From contig JAPKCR010000078.1 of NCBI GenBank assembly GCA_026421135.1, forward strand, positions 1 to 7,923: 7,923 bases of DNA, written 5' to 3'. A program made the position numbers and the translations under genes. A model generated the notes under the pieces. That model ran no database searches. It was not told the origin of the DNA and was given only the letters and a program-made list of their open reading frames with translations. This document shows, one piece after another, positions 6,063 to 7,923 of this stretch (positions are counted from its first letter, which is position 1; each line of letters begins with the position of its first letter). This DNA is from Sulfitobacter sp. (GTDB lineage: Bacteria; Pseudomonadota; Alphaproteobacteria; Rhodobacterales; Rhodobacteraceae).

Positions 6063-6401
6063 ATGTCTGAAGAAAAGAAAACAAAAAAACCGTCGCGACA
6101 GCAGGTTTATACGCTGCTTGTCGAGATCGGGCGCAAAGATGGTGACGGATTGCCGGAAAAGGCGACAGGTGCTGCCCTGATGTGCTTTGCCTCTGGCATA
6201 GACGAGGCCGAGGCGGTGCGCGAGACTGTGGCCATCCTGAAGCAAGCGGATACAAACCCGCTGGATGTGACCGGTTATGGCACATTGGCTGAACGCGAAG
6301 CCGAAGGTCATGAAATTGACGAAGAGGAACGTGCGCTGATGGCACGCGCTTTGGATGAAAATTCGGTCATTGTCGCCCAGATGACACCGTTTTTCGACTG
6401 A
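6063..6401 (+). CDS. Acidic protein of unknown function (112 aa)
   Basis: I do not recognise a named domain. The product is soluble-looking, with no signal peptide or membrane segment. A lysine-rich start (EEKKTKKPSR) leads into QVYTLLVEIGRKDGDGLP (15-32), a helical ASGIDEAEAVRETVAILKQA segment (43-62), then VTGYGTLAEREAEGHE (69-84), an acidic helix and a C-terminal TPFFD. Codon use is like its neighbours. Upstream, the frame meets a TAA at 6042-6044 with no ATG, GTG or TTG between, so 6063 is the earliest start. The next ATG is at codon 40, which would drop the conserved-looking front. No free ribosome binding site is seen: the only purine-rich bases (GGTGG, 6048-6052) lie inside the terminator stem. 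The stop abuts the stop of the convergent Hint gene with no gap. It is similar to hypothetical proteins I recall near dapD in roseobacters, unsearched. Confidence 0.8.
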   Translation: MSEEKKTKKPSRQQVYTLLVEIGRKDGDGLPEKATGAALMCFASGIDEAEAVRETVAILKQADTNPLDVTGYGTLAEREAEGHEIDEEERALMARALDENSVIVAQMTPFFD

Positions 6402-7496
6402 TTAAGCTGCGCGACGGCTGGCCAATGTGATCGCTTCAAACCATTTCAATATAGAATGTGCAGGCTGGCCGTGTTCGGGCAGCTGATTCCGGTCAAACCC
6501 CGCTAGAACACTGCTGGCCATCTGAACGGGCTGGCGACGCAGACGACCGATATAGAGGCTTTCCGCTGGTGTACCGGCCGCCAACATTGTTTCGTGGGCA
6601 GGCAGCAGCAACTGCGAATAAGTGATCGTGGGCCCGCAAGTTTCTTGCAAGGCGGCAAACCCATTGACCAGATGGCGTGCGGGAATCAATACAGCTTCTT
6701 TGCTAAAAAGATACTCGACCTCTGGTCCATCGATTACCAGCCGCTGATCGGGGGCGACGATGATATCCTGCTGCAGCCCAAAGTAGGGGGCGCGCAAACG
6801 GATGGGCGCAAAGCTGCCGCGCGCCGGAACGGTTCGTGAAACGGTTTCGAGCACGGGCACAACGCCTGAATCCTGTGTCATCACAGTGTCGCCGCGCCTG
6901 AGAGTGGAAAGGGGTTTGAAGCCCCAAGGCGTGGCAAGCGGGGTTGATGGCAAGAGCGTCGGCATCGGTCCGATCGGTTCGATGCGGGTGGACAGCGCAG
7001 CAAAAATCACATCGGAGGAAAACGTCTGATCGCCCCGGCCCAACATCATATCGCGCAGGTCCTGTGTCGAAATCGGCTTGGGGTTGGGAACAGGGACCGT
7101 AACAACACGATTGCTTTCGGGTTGTTCCATCGCAAGACGGCCCCACTTCGCTGTGCTGTCCCACGAATAGGTGATGCGCAACACATCGTTTCGACCCCCA
7201 TCCTTGTGCTGGATCGCAGCATGGGTGATGTCAGCGCCCTGGACCTGAACCAAGGCGATGCCGCCCCCCGGAATGGCCTGAAATGTCAAACTGCGAAGCC
7301 ATGGAAATGTTGATTTATATCCCAGCAAAAGTTGCGGCCTGCCATCCGGGGCCTGCCGCGTTTCAAACATGATACTGCCGCTCGTCAGCAGGTCGCCTTC
7401 CTGGCTGCCGCAAACTGGGGCATTACGCTTGTCGGTGCCGATTCCTAGGGGAGAGAAGCGCCGGTCATCCTTGTCTGCCAATGCGATCCAAGTCAT
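6402..7496 (-). CDS. Hint-domain (Hint_2) protein with degenerate splice-type motifs
   Basis: A 364-residue protein of the Rhodobacterales Hint_2 type. Residues 1 to about 175 form an all-beta-looking N-terminal part (SIMFETRQAPDGRPQLLLGYK, ending near 61; FQAIPGGGIALVQVQGAD, 72-89; LRITYSW, 106-112) of unknown fold and role. The Hint (Hedgehog/intein) domain follows from about 180: PLATPWGFKPLSTLRRGDTVMTQD (186-209), FAPIRLRAPYFG (229-240), IIVAPDQRLVI (245-255), LIPARHLVNG (270-279), ESLYIGRL (312-319). The usual opening is CFTPGT-like with a nucleophilic Cys; here the position reads Thr180, and the usual VSPxHR His is Gln251. Self-processing is therefore unlikely (inference). Its start lies three bases after the stop of the upstream paralogue and lacks a clear ribosome binding site, suggesting translational coupling. 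No signal peptide is evident. Confidence 0.87.
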   Translation of the reverse strand: MTWIALADKDDRRFSPLGIGTDKRNAPVCGSQEGDLLTSGSIMFETRQAPDGRPQLLLGYKSTFPWLRSLTFQAIPGGGIALVQVQGADITHAAIQHKDGGRNDVLRITYSWDSTAKWGRLAMEQPESNRVVTVPVPNPKPISTQDLRDMMLGRGDQTFSSDVIFAALSTRIEPIGPMPTLLPSTPLATPWGFKPLSTLRRGDTVMTQDSGVVPVLETVSRTVPARGSFAPIRLRAPYFGLQQDIIVAPDQRLVIDGPEVEYLFSKEAVLIPARHLVNGFAALQETCGPTITYSQLLLPAHETMLAAGTPAESLYIGRLRRQPVQMASSVLAGFDRNQLPEHGQPAHSILKWFEAITLASRRAA

Positions 7497-7499
7497 CGG

Positions 7500-7923
7500 T
7501 CAGGCCACCATGCCAGAGCACAGAATACCGGCTTCGTACCGCTTCAATGTCCGCCGAGCGGCCGGAGAATACCCGCGCCCGGTTTCAGGATCGATCTCTG
7601 GGAAGATCGCGCAAATTTCTGCGACAGTTTCAGCCTCGAAGCTTTCGCAGGTCTGTGGTCCGGGAAGAAAACTTTCGGTTTCCAGGCCTTCCGAATATAC
7701 CACCTGATGGCGGTCAAACATCAGATGTACATATTCGACATCGCCGCCTTCGCGGCGTGTGACACTGCGGTCGTTAACCAGATCGCGCGCGGCAACCAAA
7801 ACTTCGGCTTCGCCAAATAGAATTTCGGCCAGATTGTCGCGGATGAGAATTCGGTGCAGTGGGGACACCAGCAAATCGCGGTGTTCGCCAAAGGTGTTCG
7901 CACGAATGTGGATGGGTGCGAAT
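7500..7923 (-). CDS. Hint-domain (Hint_2) protein, C-terminal part (5' end outside window)
   Basis: The frame is open to the window edge, giving 140 C-terminal residues; an in-frame TTG at 7874 lies inside the domain and is not the true start. The visible part is colinear with the downstream protein: FAPIHIRANTFG aligns with FAPIRLRAPYFG, LLVSPLHRILI with IIVAPDQRLVI, VLVAARDLVND with VLIPARHLVNG. Unlike its neighbour this copy keeps the VSPxHR histidine. The tail FDRHQVVYSEGLETESFLPG followed by an acidic FEAETVAEICAIFPEIDPETG stretch is a familiar end of Rhodobacterales Hint_2 proteins. The N-terminal nucleophile is out of view, so activity cannot be judged. It is the promoter-proximal gene of a two-gene minus-strand unit. 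Function of the family is unknown. Confidence 0.85.
   Translation of the reverse strand, partial: FAPIHIRANTFGEHRDLLVSPLHRILIRDNLAEILFGEAEVLVAARDLVNDRSVTRREGGDVEYVHLMFDRHQVVYSEGLETESFLPGPQTCESFEAETVAEICAIFPEIDPETGRGYSPAARRTLKRYEAGILCSGMVA

Overview
The window looks like core chromosome of a marine alphaproteobacterium of the Rhodobacterales (Roseobacter group). The reasons are moderate GC, GGAG-type ribosome binding sites, an IalB-like secreted protein, a tandem pair of Hint_2 proteins of the type frequent in that order, and housekeeping genes (serB, rlmN, dapD) with alphaproteobacterial character. This placement is inference from protein recall and composition; no search was run.

Layout. 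(1) Bases 1-1339: the 3' end of serB (phosphoserine phosphatase, +) faces an R. etli-type L-asparaginase gene (-). A compact intergenic patch with two alternative GC-rich hairpins lies between them. (2) Bases 1340-3500: a divergent control region leads into an exported IalB-like protein that ends in a clear intrinsic terminator. Then comes rlmN (23S rRNA/tRNA m2A methyltransferase) with its own promoter-like sequence. (3) Bases 3500-4714: a 70-residue orphan gene (+) converges on a LOG-family nucleotide-processing protein (-). (4) Bases 4715-5682: a 140-bp divergent region with a good promoter candidate flanked by an inverted repeat, then dapD (lysine/DAP synthesis). (5) Bases 5683-6401: a small GlsB/YeaQ-type stress membrane protein, preceded by a match to the alphaproteobacterial general-stress (EcfG) promoter pattern and followed by a strong terminator, then an unrecognised 112-residue acidic protein. 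(6) Bases 6402-7923: two tandem, colinear Hint-domain (Hedgehog/intein fold) proteins on the minus strand; the upstream one is cut by the window edge.

The genes do not form one operon or pathway. Amino acid metabolism (serB, asparaginase, dapD) is interleaved with RNA modification and envelope/stress genes, and nearly every unit has its own control signals. I see no tRNA or rRNA gene, CRISPR array, insertion sequence or attachment site, and no convincing previously undescribed multi-gene system. The points most worth a second look are the Hint pair, whose complete member has lost two hallmark residues of the fold, the terminator hairpin pressed against the start codon at 6063, and the EcfG-like promoter at 5684-5708.
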